From NCBI GenBank assembly GCA_023442905.1, contig JAEZWY010000193.1:1-21594 (forward strand): a stretch of DNA of 21,594 nt, in the 5' to 3' direction. This document shows, piece after piece, positions 8,068 to 15,892 of this stretch. Both the position numbers and the translations under genes were made by a program. The notes beneath the pieces are model-generated. The model was not told where the DNA came from. It searched no databases and saw only the letters and a list, made by a program, of their open reading frames with translations. Each line of letters opens with the position of its first letter. The first letter of the stretch is position 1. Origin of the DNA: Bacillota bacterium (GTDB lineage Bacteria; Bacillota; Bacilli; Lactobacillales; Aerococcaceae).

Positions 8068-8931
8068 ATGATTAATAAGACGTATTTGGAGGTCCAACAA
8101 TGGGCCTCTTCTTTTTTAGATAAAAATGACCAGGAAGCAGAAATTGCTTATCACTTGATGTTAGATATGGCTGACTTTTCAGTATCAGATTGGTTGGTTA
8201 AACGACAGCAAGCAATATCAGCAGAATTATTTGAAAACTATAAACAAGCAATTGAAAAAGTAACTTTTGAAAATTATCCATGGCAGTATATTGTTGGTAA
8301 GGCTTGGTTTTATGGTGAGCCCTTTATTGTCTCACCCGCAACCTTAATTCCAAGACAGGAAACTGAAGATCTAGTGGCTTTGGTAGCTAATCAAATTAAG
8401 AAAGGTATCATTCCTGAAGATGCCAGAGTGGTGGATATTGGTACCGGTTCGGGTATTATTGCGATTACTTTAAAAATGCTTTTTCCAAAACTTGATATGA
8501 CTGCAACTGATATTTCTGATGAAGCGCTGGCTGTTGCCCAAAAAAACGCTGAACAGAAGGGCGTCAATATACAATTTAAGCAGGGTGATTTATATGAACC
8601 GGTATTAGGTGAACGATTTGATTTAATCATTTCCAATCCACCTTATATAGGACAAGACGAAGTAGCGGTAATGTCTAAATCGACAGTTCTATATGAACCT
8701 CATCAAGCTTTATTTGCAGCGCAGGACGGCTATCATCTATATTGTCGTCTATTTGACGGCTTATCCTTACATTTGAACACACCCGGATGGTTTGTAGCGG
8801 AGTTCGGATATAAGCAAGGAGAACACTTGATAAATGAAGTGAATGACCGATTTAAAGGGTCAAAAGCAAACGTTTATAAAGATTATTCCGGAAATGACCG
8901 TATTTTACTGGTGAAAAACGAAAAAAGTTAG
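8068..8931 (+). CDS. prmC: Peptide chain release factor N5-glutamine methyltransferase PrmC
   Basis: Transfers a methyl group from S-adenosylmethionine to the glutamine of the GGQ motif in release factors, which raises termination efficiency. In its 287 residues I see the helical N-terminal substrate-binding domain with PWQYIVGKAWFYG at 71-83, LIPRQETE near 93-100, the SAM-binding GTGSG at 125-129 and the catalytic NPPY at 190-193. It starts at an ATG 13 bases after prfA with a GAGGAG site 4 bases upstream (AGAGGAGTTAA), so the pair is an operon. Confidence 0.96.
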   Translation: MINKTYLEVQQWASSFLDKNDQEAEIAYHLMLDMADFSVSDWLVKRQQAISAELFENYKQAIEKVTFENYPWQYIVGKAWFYGEPFIVSPATLIPRQETEDLVALVANQIKKGIIPEDARVVDIGTGSGIIAITLKMLFPKLDMTATDISDEALAVAQKNAEQKGVNIQFKQGDLYEPVLGERFDLIISNPPYIGQDEVAVMSKSTVLYEPHQALFAAQDGYHLYCRLFDGLSLHLNTPGWFVAEFGYKQGEHLINEVNDRFKGSKANVYKDYSGNDRILLVKNEKS

Positions 8932-8936
8932 ATACA

Positions 8937-8948
8937 TTATCCGGATAA
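8937..8948. repeat. Perfect 12-base palindrome between prmC and sua5
   Basis: TTATCCGGATAA reads the same on both strands and begins five bases after the prmC stop. It does not extend further. Too short to be a terminator; it may be chance or a small regulator site. Confidence 0.3.
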
Positions 8949-8990
8949 CATGTTAAAATGAAATTACAAGATGAAAGGAGACTTTCTGCT

Positions 8991-10016
8991 ATGACAAAAA
9001 TCATTCAGGCAGATCAACTTGAGGAAGGGGCGGCCTTACTTCAATCTGGTGCATTAGTTGCTTTCCCAACTGAAACAGTTTTTGGTTTGGGCGCAATTGC
9101 AAACCAGGAGGCGGCAGTCAAATCCGTATATACAGTAAAGGGACGACCTAGTGATAATCCATTAATTGTGCATATTGCTGATGCAAATCAAATATATGAC
9201 TATATGATGGATTATGATGGCAAAAGACATCAAATCATTGAAAAATTAGCCGCAAATTTTTGGCCGGGGCCATTAACTCTGGTGGTGCCAGTTAAAAAAG
9301 ATATTTTTCCTGCTGTGGTAACTGGTGGCATGGAAACAGTAGGCATACGCTTGCCAGACCAGGAATTGACGCGTGAGTTAATAAGGAAAACTGGTTTCCC
9401 AATTGTAGGACCTTCAGCAAATATTTCTGGAAAGCCTAGTCCAACAAGTGTCGACCATGTTTTACATGATTTTGATGGCGTGATTGGTGGAATCATCAAC
9501 GCTGAACCAACGCGTATTGGCGTAGAATCCACTGTACTCGATTTGACTGATGAACGAGGGTTAATAATTTTGCGACCTGGATACATCACCAAATCAATGA
9601 TTACAGAAGTGATACCAGATGTACCTGTATTCTTAGCTGGTAGCATCACCAATGATGCGACTGAAGCTCCAAAAGCACCAGGGATGAAATATATTCACTA
9701 TAGTCCTAACCAGCCTGTAGTGGCTGTTTCTAGGGAAAATATGACACAATTCTTGGCATCCTTAAGTGACCAAGAAATATCTTTTGCCCTAGCTGCTACA
9801 GACAAGACCCTCGAACGATTTGGTCAAATGACCGAAGTTTCTTTCAAGCTTGGTAATAATATTGATTCAGCTACGCAAGCACTATTTGCAGCGCTTAGAT
9901 TTTTCGACGATCAGCCAAATATCCAACAAATCGTGGTAGAACTATTCCCTGATATTGAGGAAAATGCGGCTTATCGTAACAGGTTAATCAAGGCTAGCTC
10001 GTTAGTAGTTGAATAG
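8991..10016 (+). CDS. sua5: L-threonylcarbamoyladenylate synthase (Sua5/YwlC type)
   Basis: Makes threonylcarbamoyl-AMP from threonine, bicarbonate and ATP, the first step of the t6A37 modification of ANN-decoding tRNAs. This is the long Sua5 form: a YrdC-like catalytic domain at about 1-210 with KGRPSDNPL at 50-58 and SANISGKPSPT at 142-152, a linker PKAPGMKYIHYSP at 227-239 and a C-terminal Sua5 domain to residue 341. An in-frame ATG at 8958 exists, but I choose 8991 because an AAAGGAG site sits 10 bases before it and the protein then begins MTKII, as in homologues. The short gap to prmC suggests co-transcription. Confidence 0.93.
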   Translation: MTKIIQADQLEEGAALLQSGALVAFPTETVFGLGAIANQEAAVKSVYTVKGRPSDNPLIVHIADANQIYDYMMDYDGKRHQIIEKLAANFWPGPLTLVVPVKKDIFPAVVTGGMETVGIRLPDQELTRELIRKTGFPIVGPSANISGKPSPTSVDHVLHDFDGVIGGIINAEPTRIGVESTVLDLTDERGLIILRPGYITKSMITEVIPDVPVFLAGSITNDATEAPKAPGMKYIHYSPNQPVVAVSRENMTQFLASLSDQEISFALAATDKTLERFGQMTEVSFKLGNNIDSATQALFAALRFFDDQPNIQQIVVELFPDIEENAAYRNRLIKASSLVVE

Positions 10017-10070
10017 ATCTTTGTATTTTGTGTATGGATGAATAAGACAAAAAGACCTGGAGGCAAATAA

Positions 10071-11291
10071 ATGACTAAAGATATTATTTTCGATTTACTA
10101 GATGAAGAAATGGTGCGTCAACAACACGGTATTGAATTAATTGCAAGTGAAAACTGGGTTTCTGATGCTGTAAGAGAAGCACAAGGGTCAATTGCGACGA
10201 ACAAATATGCAGAAGGTTACCCTGGTAAACGATACTACGGTGGTTGTGAAGTAGTGGATAAGATTGAAACATTGGCGATCGACCGCGCTAAAGAATTATT
10301 TGGCGCAGCATACGCAAATGTACAACCACATTCAGGCTCACAAGCCAACATGGCCGTATATGACGCTTTCTTAGAGCCAGGAGATTTAGTCCTAGGTATG
10401 AACTTAACTGATGGTGGGCATTTAACTCATGGCTCTCATGTAAATTTCTCAGGTAAGAAATACAACTTTATTGCGTACAACGTAACAAATGATGAAGAAT
10501 TCATTGATTACGATGAAATTGACCGTTTGGCTAAAGAACATCAACCTAAATTAATTGTTGCGGGTGCATCAGCTTACGCACGTACAATTGATTTTGAAAA
10601 AATTGCTGAAACTGCTAAAGCAGTTGGTGCATACTTTATGGTTGATATGGCTCACATTGCTGGTTTAGTTGCAGCGGGTCTACATCCAAATCCAATTCCT
10701 TATGCAGACGTTGTGACTTCTACAACGCATAAAACTTTACGTGGACCTCGCGGTGGTTTAATCCTAACTGCGAACGCAGATTACGGCAAGAAATTAAACT
10801 CTGCTATTTTCCCTGGCATTCAAGGTGGACCTTTAGAGCACGTGATTGCTGCCAAAGCTGTTGCCTTCGGTGAAGCCTTACAAGACGACTTTAAAGACTA
10901 CCAGGCGCAAATTATCAAAAATGCCAAAGCCTTTGAAAAAGTCTTCAATGAAGAAGGCATTCCAATGGTATCTGGTGGAACTGACAACCACTTGTTATTA
11001 CTAAAAGTTATCGGTTTTGACGTGACAGGTGCTGAAATCGAAACAGCCTTAGATGAAGTTGGTATTACTGTAAATAAAAATACTATTCCAAACGAAACTT
11101 TAAGTCCATTTAAGACAAGCGGTATCCGTATTGGTACGCCTGCCATCACCACTCGTGGATTTAAAGAAGCGGAGTCTGAACAAGTGGCTCGATTGATTGC
11201 TAAAATCATCAGAAATCCTCAAGATGAAGCTGTTCGTGCTGAAGTTCGTGCATCTGTTAAAGCCTTAACTGAAGCAATTCCATTAAAATAA
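10071..11291 (+). CDS. glyA: Serine hydroxymethyltransferase
   Basis: PLP enzyme that interconverts serine plus tetrahydrofolate and glycine plus 5,10-methylene-tetrahydrofolate, the main source of one-carbon units for thymidylate and purines. It has 406 residues. The PLP lysine is Lys221 in TSTTHKTLRGPRGG. Asp192 (VDMAHIAG) is the expected pyridine-nitrogen ligand, and IELIASENW (21-29) with YAEGYPGKRYYGG (47-59) are family signatures. A GGAGG site lies 9 bases before the ATG. Codon use is strongly biased toward A/T-ending preferred codons, as in other highly expressed genes here. A long hairpin follows. Confidence 0.97.
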   Translation: MTKDIIFDLLDEEMVRQQHGIELIASENWVSDAVREAQGSIATNKYAEGYPGKRYYGGCEVVDKIETLAIDRAKELFGAAYANVQPHSGSQANMAVYDAFLEPGDLVLGMNLTDGGHLTHGSHVNFSGKKYNFIAYNVTNDEEFIDYDEIDRLAKEHQPKLIVAGASAYARTIDFEKIAETAKAVGAYFMVDMAHIAGLVAAGLHPNPIPYADVVTSTTHKTLRGPRGGLILTANADYGKKLNSAIFPGIQGGPLEHVIAAKAVAFGEALQDDFKDYQAQIIKNAKAFEKVFNEEGIPMVSGGTDNHLLLLKVIGFDVTGAEIETALDEVGITVNKNTIPNETLSPFKTSGIRIGTPAITTRGFKEAESEQVARLIAKIIRNPQDEAVRAEVRASVKALTEAIPLK

Positions 11292-11298
11292 TCTCATT

Positions 11299-11348
11299 TA
11301 TAGGACTTGAAGGCCTAGCTTACTTGCGCTAGTCTTTCAAGTCCTATA
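11299..11348 (+). terminator. Long hairpin after glyA, possible terminator without a T tract
   Basis: Thirteen perfectly paired bases (TATAGGACTTGAA, 11299-11311, with 11336-11348) continue inward through a G-U, a G-C, one C-T mismatch and five more pairs to an 8-base loop (11320-11327). The bases after it are AT-rich but hold no run of T, so Rho-independent termination is uncertain. It lies just upstream of the upp promoter and probably separates glyA from upp. Confidence 0.55.
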
Positions 11349-11361
11349 TAATATCTAGAGT

Positions 11362-11390
11362 TTGAGCAAAATTAATTGGCTGCATAAAAT
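11362..11390 (+). promoter_or_regulatory. Predicted SigA promoter of upp
   Basis: -35 TTGAGC (11362-11367), 17-base spacer, -10 TAAAAT (11385-11390), with the upp ATG about 21 bases further on. The leader is too short for a riboswitch or attenuator, which implies constitutive or operator-based expression. Confidence 0.65.
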
Positions 11391-11411
11391 TTAAAAGTGA
11401 GGTAAATATTC

Positions 11412-12047
11412 ATGAGTAAATTAGTTGTAATTGATCACCCTTTAGTACAACACAAGATGGCTATGTTACGTGATAAAGATTTAGGCACTAAAGGTTTCCG
11501 TGAATTGGTAAATGAAATTACAATGTTTCTTGGTTACGAGGTAACGCGTGATTTATCAATGGAAGAAGTTGAAATTGAAACACCTTTAGTTAAAACAACC
11601 CAAAAAGTTATTGCTGGTAAAAAATTAGCGATTGCCCCAATTTTACGTGCTGGTTTAGGAATGGTTGATGGCATGCTATTATTGATGCCTGCAGCAAAAG
11701 TAGGTCACATTGGTATGTTCCGTGACGAAGAAACTTTGCAACCACAAGAATACTTCTTCAAAATGCCTCAAGACATTGAAGAGCGTGAAGTGATAGTAGT
11801 TGACCCTATGTTAGCTACTGGTGGTTCAGCGATCATGGCGATTGACTCATTGGTTAAACGTAATGTAAAAGCAGAAAGCATCAAATTTGTTTGTTTAGTC
11901 GCTGCACCAGAAGGTGTAAAAGCGTTACAAGATGCTTATCCAGAAGTTGATATTTTTGCTGGTGCACTTGACGAAAAATTAAATGAGGATGGCTACATTT
12001 TACCAGGTCTTGGTGATGCCGGTGACCGCTTATTTGGTACCTTATAA
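11412..12047 (+). CDS. upp: Uracil phosphoribosyltransferase
   Basis: Converts uracil and PRPP to UMP in pyrimidine salvage. The 211-residue protein has the conserved LRAGLGMVDG at 78-87, the PRPP-binding loop DPMLATGGSA at 131-140 and the family C-terminus GDAGDRLFGT. It starts at an ATG with a GTGAGG site upstream. It has its own promoter behind the glyA hairpin. A 96-base AT-rich gap then leads to murA; I see no convincing terminator or promoter in that gap, so read-through into murA is possible. Confidence 0.97.
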   Translation: MSKLVVIDHPLVQHKMAMLRDKDLGTKGFRELVNEITMFLGYEVTRDLSMEEVEIETPLVKTTQKVIAGKKLAIAPILRAGLGMVDGMLLLMPAAKVGHIGMFRDEETLQPQEYFFKMPQDIEEREVIVVDPMLATGGSAIMAIDSLVKRNVKAESIKFVCLVAAPEGVKALQDAYPEVDIFAGALDEKLNEDGYILPGLGDAGDRLFGTL

Positions 12048-12143
12048 TTGTCATCTATTAGAAGTATATGCTACTCTTGATATACAAAAAATAAACATCA
12101 ATATTTGAAACAGATAAATTAATTTAGATAGGTGATAATGAAA

Positions 12144-13448
12144 ATGACGGAAAATATGATTGTTAAGGGTGGCAGAAAATTAAAAGGACACGTAAGAGTC
12201 GATGGTGCTAAGAATGCTGTTTTGCCATTACTAGCTGCTACGTTATTAGCGGATAAAGGGAAAAGTCGCATCACAAACGCTTCATTACTATCAGATGTAT
12301 ACGTAATGAACGATGTGTTGCGTAATTTGAATGCTAAGGTAGATTTTGATGAAGAAAATAATGAAATCCTTGTAGATGCTTCTGGTGATTTGACAACGGA
12401 AGCGCCATTCGAATTAGTGAGCAAAATGCGCGCCAGCATTGTCGTAATGGGCCCTTTATTATCTAGATATGGTCATGCGAAATTTGCAATGCCTGGTGGT
12501 TGTGCAATCGGTTCTCGACCTATTGACCTGCATGTAAAAGGTTTTGAAGCCTTGGGTGCAAAAGTTACGACTACTGCAGGCTATGTGGAAGCGAGTGCCG
12601 ATAAATTAATTGGTGCTAATATCTATTTAGATTTCCCGAGTGTGGGTGCAACACAAAATATTATGATGGCTGCTGCTTTAGCTGAAGGTACTACAGTTAT
12701 AGAAAATGTTGCCCGTGAGCCTGAGATTGTCGACTTAGCTAATTTCATCAATAAAATGGGTGGCCGTGTTCAAGGTGCTGGTACAGATACCATTAAAATT
12801 CGTGGTGTAGAAAGTCTTGAAGGGACTGAACATTCAGTCATTCCTGACCGCATTGAAGCAGGTACTTTTATGGTGGCTGCTGCAATCACGGAAGGGGATG
12901 TCTACATTGAAGATGCAATTTCAGAGCACAACCAACCTTTAATTTCTAAATTAAAAGAGTTGGGGGCAACGATTACTGAAGATGTATCTGGTGTCCGTGT
13001 TCAAGGTTCTGCTGTTTTACATCCGACAAAGGCAAGAACATTACCTTATCCTGGTTTTCCAACAGACATTCAGTCACCATTTACAGTAGCGCAAATATTA
13101 GCTGAAGGTAGCTCAGAAATGGAAGAAACAGTTTTTGAAAATCGTTTCATGCATTTAGAAGAATTACGCCGAATGAATGCTGATTTCAATATTAACGGTA
13201 ATACGGCTATTATGAACGGTCCTGCAAAATTACAGGGAGCAGCAGTTGCGGCTTCTGATTTACGTTCGGCAGCGGCTTTAATCTTAGCTGGTTTAAAGGC
13301 TGAAGGGATGACCAAAGTGTCTGAATTGAAATACTTAGACCGTGGCTATTATCAATTTGATCAGAAATTGCGCGCCCTAGGTGCTAACGTTTTACGTGTA
13401 GACGTCGATGAGAAGTCAGACGCTGAACTTGCTAGCTTGTTAGATTAG
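12144..13448 (+). CDS. murA: UDP-N-acetylglucosamine 1-carboxyvinyltransferase (MurA)
   Basis: First committed step of peptidoglycan synthesis: transfer of enolpyruvate from PEP to UDP-GlcNAc; the target of fosfomycin. With the chosen start there are 434 residues, with Lys23-Asn24 in GAKNAVLP, the catalytic Cys120 in MPGGCAIGSRP (the residue fosfomycin alkylates) and Arg124 just after. The Cys is present, so intrinsic fosfomycin resistance through a Cys-to-Asp change is not expected. In-frame starts exist at 12132 (GTG) and 12138 (ATG), but AGGTGA at 12130-12135 overlaps or abuts them and is ideally spaced, 8 bases, from the ATG at 12144. Many low-GC Gram-positives carry two murA paralogues; I cannot say which one this is, but the epuA-like gene downstream matches the streptococcal arrangement. 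Confidence 0.95.
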   Translation: MTENMIVKGGRKLKGHVRVDGAKNAVLPLLAATLLADKGKSRITNASLLSDVYVMNDVLRNLNAKVDFDEENNEILVDASGDLTTEAPFELVSKMRASIVVMGPLLSRYGHAKFAMPGGCAIGSRPIDLHVKGFEALGAKVTTTAGYVEASADKLIGANIYLDFPSVGATQNIMMAAALAEGTTVIENVAREPEIVDLANFINKMGGRVQGAGTDTIKIRGVESLEGTEHSVIPDRIEAGTFMVAAAITEGDVYIEDAISEHNQPLISKLKELGATITEDVSGVRVQGSAVLHPTKARTLPYPGFPTDIQSPFTVAQILAEGSSEMEETVFENRFMHLEELRRMNADFNINGNTAIMNGPAKLQGAAVAASDLRSAAALILAGLKAEGMTKVSELKYLDRGYYQFDQKLRALGANVLRVDVDEKSDAELASLLD

Positions 13449-13463
13449 ATAGGTAGTGAACAA

Positions 13464-13655
13464 ATGAAACAATATCATCAATATATAAATGAACCATGGA
13501 AAAAAATATTGTTTTGGGGACTACTTTTATTACTTGTAGGTTTCTTATTATTCGTCGTTGGTGGTTTGATTGGATATAGCATTTCATCAAACCAATCGGC
13601 ATTTAATTTTTTAAATCCAGATAGCTGGAACCATGTATTTTCATTTATTCGTTAA
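13464..13655 (+). CDS. EpuA-like small membrane protein (PF11772 type)
   Basis: A 63-residue protein with a charged, aromatic N-terminus (EPWKK), one strong membrane segment at about 16-38 and a short outer tail ending NPDSWNHVFSFIR. The GGLIGYSI stretch and the F/N-P-x-x-W-x-H-(I/V)-x-x-F tail resemble the EpuA family, which is commonly auto-annotated as a DNA-directed RNA polymerase subunit beta. That label looks misleading, since nothing here resembles polymerase. It begins 15 bases after murA and ends at a strong terminator, so it belongs to the murA transcript. The same murA-epuA neighbourhood is known in streptococci. Predicted topology is N-terminus inside. Function unknown; a role near the cell-envelope machinery is only inferred from position. 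Confidence 0.78.
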   Translation: MKQYHQYINEPWKKILFWGLLLLLVGFLLFVVGGLIGYSISSNQSAFNFLNPDSWNHVFSFIR

Positions 13656-13676
13656 GATATAACTTTATACTTGAAG

Positions 13677-13714
13677 AGCTAAGAACTAGATGCATGCTAG
13701 TTCTTAGCTTTTTT
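13677..13714 (+). terminator. Intrinsic terminator of the murA-epuA unit
   Basis: A 13-base perfect stem (AGCTAAGAACTAG, 13677-13689, with 13697-13709), a 7-base loop ATGCATG and six T (13709-13714). Confidence 0.93.
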
Positions 13715-13759
13715 AATAATGAAAATATATTTTTGATTGTATTCAGAGCAGTTTTTACG

Positions 13760-13783
13760 CTAGCATATGTTACAATATGCTAG
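13760..13783. promoter_or_regulatory. Extended -10 promoter of truB-ribF inside a perfect inverted repeat
   Basis: The -10 hexamer TACAAT (13771-13776), preceded by TGT, forms an extended -10 with only a poor -35. It lies within an inverted repeat: CTAGCATAT (13760-13768), a 6-base gap, then ATATGCTAG (13775-13783), with no mismatch. A repressor bound here would cover the -10 and the likely transcription start. The truB ribosome-binding site GAGGTGA follows directly. Confidence 0.6.
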
Positions 13784-13798
13784 ATATGAGGTGAGTTT

Positions 13799-14710
13799 AT
13801 GGATGGCATTTTGCCTTTATGGAAAGAACGTGGCATGACAAGTCATGATTGTGTATTTAAAGTAAGAAAGATATTAAAAATGAAGAAAGTCGGGCATACA
13901 GGGACACTGGATCCCAATGTAGATGGTGTATTACCGATATGTTTAGGTAAAGGGACTAAGCTGGTTGAGTTATTAATGGATAAAACCAAAGTTTATACCG
14001 GAGAAATTACCTTAGGTTTTGCAACTACCACCGAAGATTTAGATGGTGAGGTGATAGCAGAAGAAACATTATCTTCCGCTTTTACTGATACAGAAATTCA
14101 AGAAATGATGGATGAGTTGACTGGTCATATTGTACAAATTCCACCAATGTTTTCGGCAATAAAAGTTAAGGGTAAACGACTTTATGAATATGCGCGTGAG
14201 GGCATTGAGGTTGAACGACCTGAACACCCTGTTTTTGTGCATAGCTTTAAATTAATGGGGACGTCTCGTTTTGTTGAAGGTAAACAGGTATTTGCCTTTA
14301 AGGTGACTTGCGGTAAAGGGACTTATGTACGTACTTTAGCAAGTGATTTAGGTGAGAAATTGGGCGTCCCAGCTACTATGACCAGCCTAACGCGAGAAGC
14401 TTCAACCCCTTTTTCAAGGGAGGATTGCCTAACCTTGTCAGAATTAGCAAAAGCGGTAGAAGTTGAAGATTATTCTTGGTTAGTACCAATTAAATCAGCA
14501 ATGTCTGCATATTCAGAGTGGCATTTACCAATTGAAGATAAAAATTTAGTGAAGTTAGTAGAAAATGGATCAGTACTAGAAATCAACACTTTACCATTAG
14601 CACTAAGAAACCAGCTACCTGTGACAGCATACATAGACGGCAAGTTAAAAGCTCTTTATGATGTTCACCCGAGTAAAGACGGTAAGATTAAACCAAGTAA
14701 AATGTTTTAA
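13799..14710 (+). CDS. truB: tRNA pseudouridine(55) synthase TruB
   Basis: Isomerises U55 in the T-loop of elongator tRNAs to pseudouridine. The 303-residue protein opens with the typical MDGILPLWKERGMTSHD segment. The catalytic Asp38 is in VGHTGTLDPNVDGVLP; NVD in place of the commoner AAT/AAS is a variant seen in lactobacilli-type TruB. It continues with Y-x-G-E-I-T-L-G (105-112) and the RNA-binding KGTYVRTLA segment near 178-186. The start follows GAGGTGA. ribF begins 20 bases after the stop, a pairing conserved in many Firmicutes. A small C-terminal domain with PUA-like length follows residue 240. Confidence 0.95.
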   Translation: MDGILPLWKERGMTSHDCVFKVRKILKMKKVGHTGTLDPNVDGVLPICLGKGTKLVELLMDKTKVYTGEITLGFATTTEDLDGEVIAEETLSSAFTDTEIQEMMDELTGHIVQIPPMFSAIKVKGKRLYEYAREGIEVERPEHPVFVHSFKLMGTSRFVEGKQVFAFKVTCGKGTYVRTLASDLGEKLGVPATMTSLTREASTPFSREDCLTLSELAKAVEVEDYSWLVPIKSAMSAYSEWHLPIEDKNLVKLVENGSVLEINTLPLALRNQLPVTAYIDGKLKALYDVHPSKDGKIKPSKMF

Positions 14711-14730
14711 AGATTGGACGACGATACTGA

Positions 14731-15699
14731 ATGAAAACAATAAATTTACACCATCCTTTTGAACAAGCAACAGTTTATGCCGGTGACATTGTGTTAGCTT
14801 TAGGATTTTTTGATGGCGTCCACAGAGGTCATCAGGCGGTCATTAAAGCAGCACGAGATGAGGCAGACCGCTTGCAATTACCACTAGCTGTAATGACTTT
14901 TAATATGGCGCCAAGAATTATGTATCAACAAATTAGACCTGAAGAGGTAACTTACTTAACAACTTTAAGAGAGAAAGAACGCTTAATGACGCATCTAGGA
15001 GTGGATTATTTATATGTTGCTCAGCTGACTTCAGCTTTTTCTGCATTGAAACCACAGGAATTTGTTGATCAGTATATGGTAGGGCTTCATGCCAAGTCAG
15101 TTGTTGCTGGATTTGATTATACTTATGGTAAAAAAGACCTGGCTAATATGCAAACACTTATAGAACACGCAGCTGGTCGATTTAATATACTAGAAGTAAA
15201 TAAATTGTCAGAGGATACGAATAAAGTAGGGTCTACTGAAATTAGACAGGATCTAAATACTGGCAAAATTGATAAAGCAAATCAACAGTTGGGTTACATC
15301 TATTCTAACGATGGTATTGTAGTTCACGGTGAGAAAAGAGGGCGAGAATTAGGCTACCCAACAGCAAATCTAATGATAGCTGCAGAGTCGTTGATTCCTG
15401 CTGAAGGTGTCTATGTCGTTGAAATGCTGCTGAACAACCAAGTTTATCCTGGTGTTGCTTCAATTGGGAATAATATAACTTTTGGAGAAGGACGTAAACG
15501 GACATTAGAAATTCATCTTTTAGATTTTAAGGGTGAAATATATGGGGAATATGTGACAGTATATTGGCATAAATATTTGAGACCTGAGCTGAAGTTTGAT
15601 GGTATTGATGGTTTAATTGATCAAATGGACCAAGATGCGATTGAAGCGAGAAAATACTTAGAAAAATTGCAAAATTTGACAAATGATAAAATTAAATAA
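14731..15699 (+). CDS. ribF: Bifunctional riboflavin kinase / FAD synthetase
   Basis: Makes FMN from riboflavin and then FAD from FMN, using ATP. The 322-residue protein has an N-terminal adenylyltransferase domain with the nucleotidyltransferase motif GFFDGVHRGH at 25-34 and STEIRQDL near 168-175. The C-terminal kinase domain starts near 185, with GRELGYPTANL at 204-214 (PTAN binds Mg-ATP) and TLEIHLLDF further on. The Shine-Dalgarno match before the ATG is poor, so translation may depend on the upstream truB. No FMN riboswitch is visible ahead of it. An intrinsic terminator follows. Confidence 0.96.
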   Translation: MKTINLHHPFEQATVYAGDIVLALGFFDGVHRGHQAVIKAARDEADRLQLPLAVMTFNMAPRIMYQQIRPEEVTYLTTLREKERLMTHLGVDYLYVAQLTSAFSALKPQEFVDQYMVGLHAKSVVAGFDYTYGKKDLANMQTLIEHAAGRFNILEVNKLSEDTNKVGSTEIRQDLNTGKIDKANQQLGYIYSNDGIVVHGEKRGRELGYPTANLMIAAESLIPAEGVYVVEMLLNNQVYPGVASIGNNITFGEGRKRTLEIHLLDFKGEIYGEYVTVYWHKYLRPELKFDGIDGLIDQMDQDAIEARKYLEKLQNLTNDKIK

Positions 15700-15710
15700 A
15701 TATATCAATT

Positions 15711-15748
15711 ATTAAACGCTATAGACTTATCTACAGCGTTAATTTTTT
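15711..15748 (+). terminator. Intrinsic terminator of truB-ribF
   Basis: ATTAAACGCT (15711-15720) pairs with AGCGTTAAT (15734-15742) with one bulged A. An inner TAGA/TCTA pairing closes the loop, and six T follow (15743-15748). Confidence 0.85.
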
Positions 15749-15828
15749 ATTAAGTATGCAAAAATCAGCAAAATAGGGGAAAATATTGATATTATAGGAT
15801 TTTAATCTTGATTTTTTATAGATATTAT

Positions 15829-15856
15829 TAGACAAATTTTAAATTAGGAGTACAAT
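15829..15856 (+). promoter_or_regulatory. Predicted promoter of the M20 amidohydrolase gene
   Basis: -35 TAGACA (15829-15834), 16-base spacer, -10 TACAAT (15851-15856). The surrounding 15750-15880 stretch is very AT-rich and holds no other feature I can support. A GGAGG ribosome-binding site follows at 15880-15884. Confidence 0.55.
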
Positions 15857-15892
15857 TTAGTAGAAATATAGAAAATATTGGAGGAATGTCAA

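Noticed and set aside
10017..10070. T-box or other leader RNA ahead of glyA
   Set aside because: The gap is only 54 bases with no conserved T-box sequence or terminator/antiterminator pairing.
12048..12131. Promoter or terminator between upp and murA
   Set aside because: Several TTG-beginning hexamers occur, but none has a good -10 at 16-18 bases. The only inverted repeat (GTATAT/ATATAC) is short and lacks a T tract.
14711..14730. FMN riboswitch for ribF
   Set aside because: Only 20 bases separate truB and ribF, and no long structured leader exists upstream of truB either.
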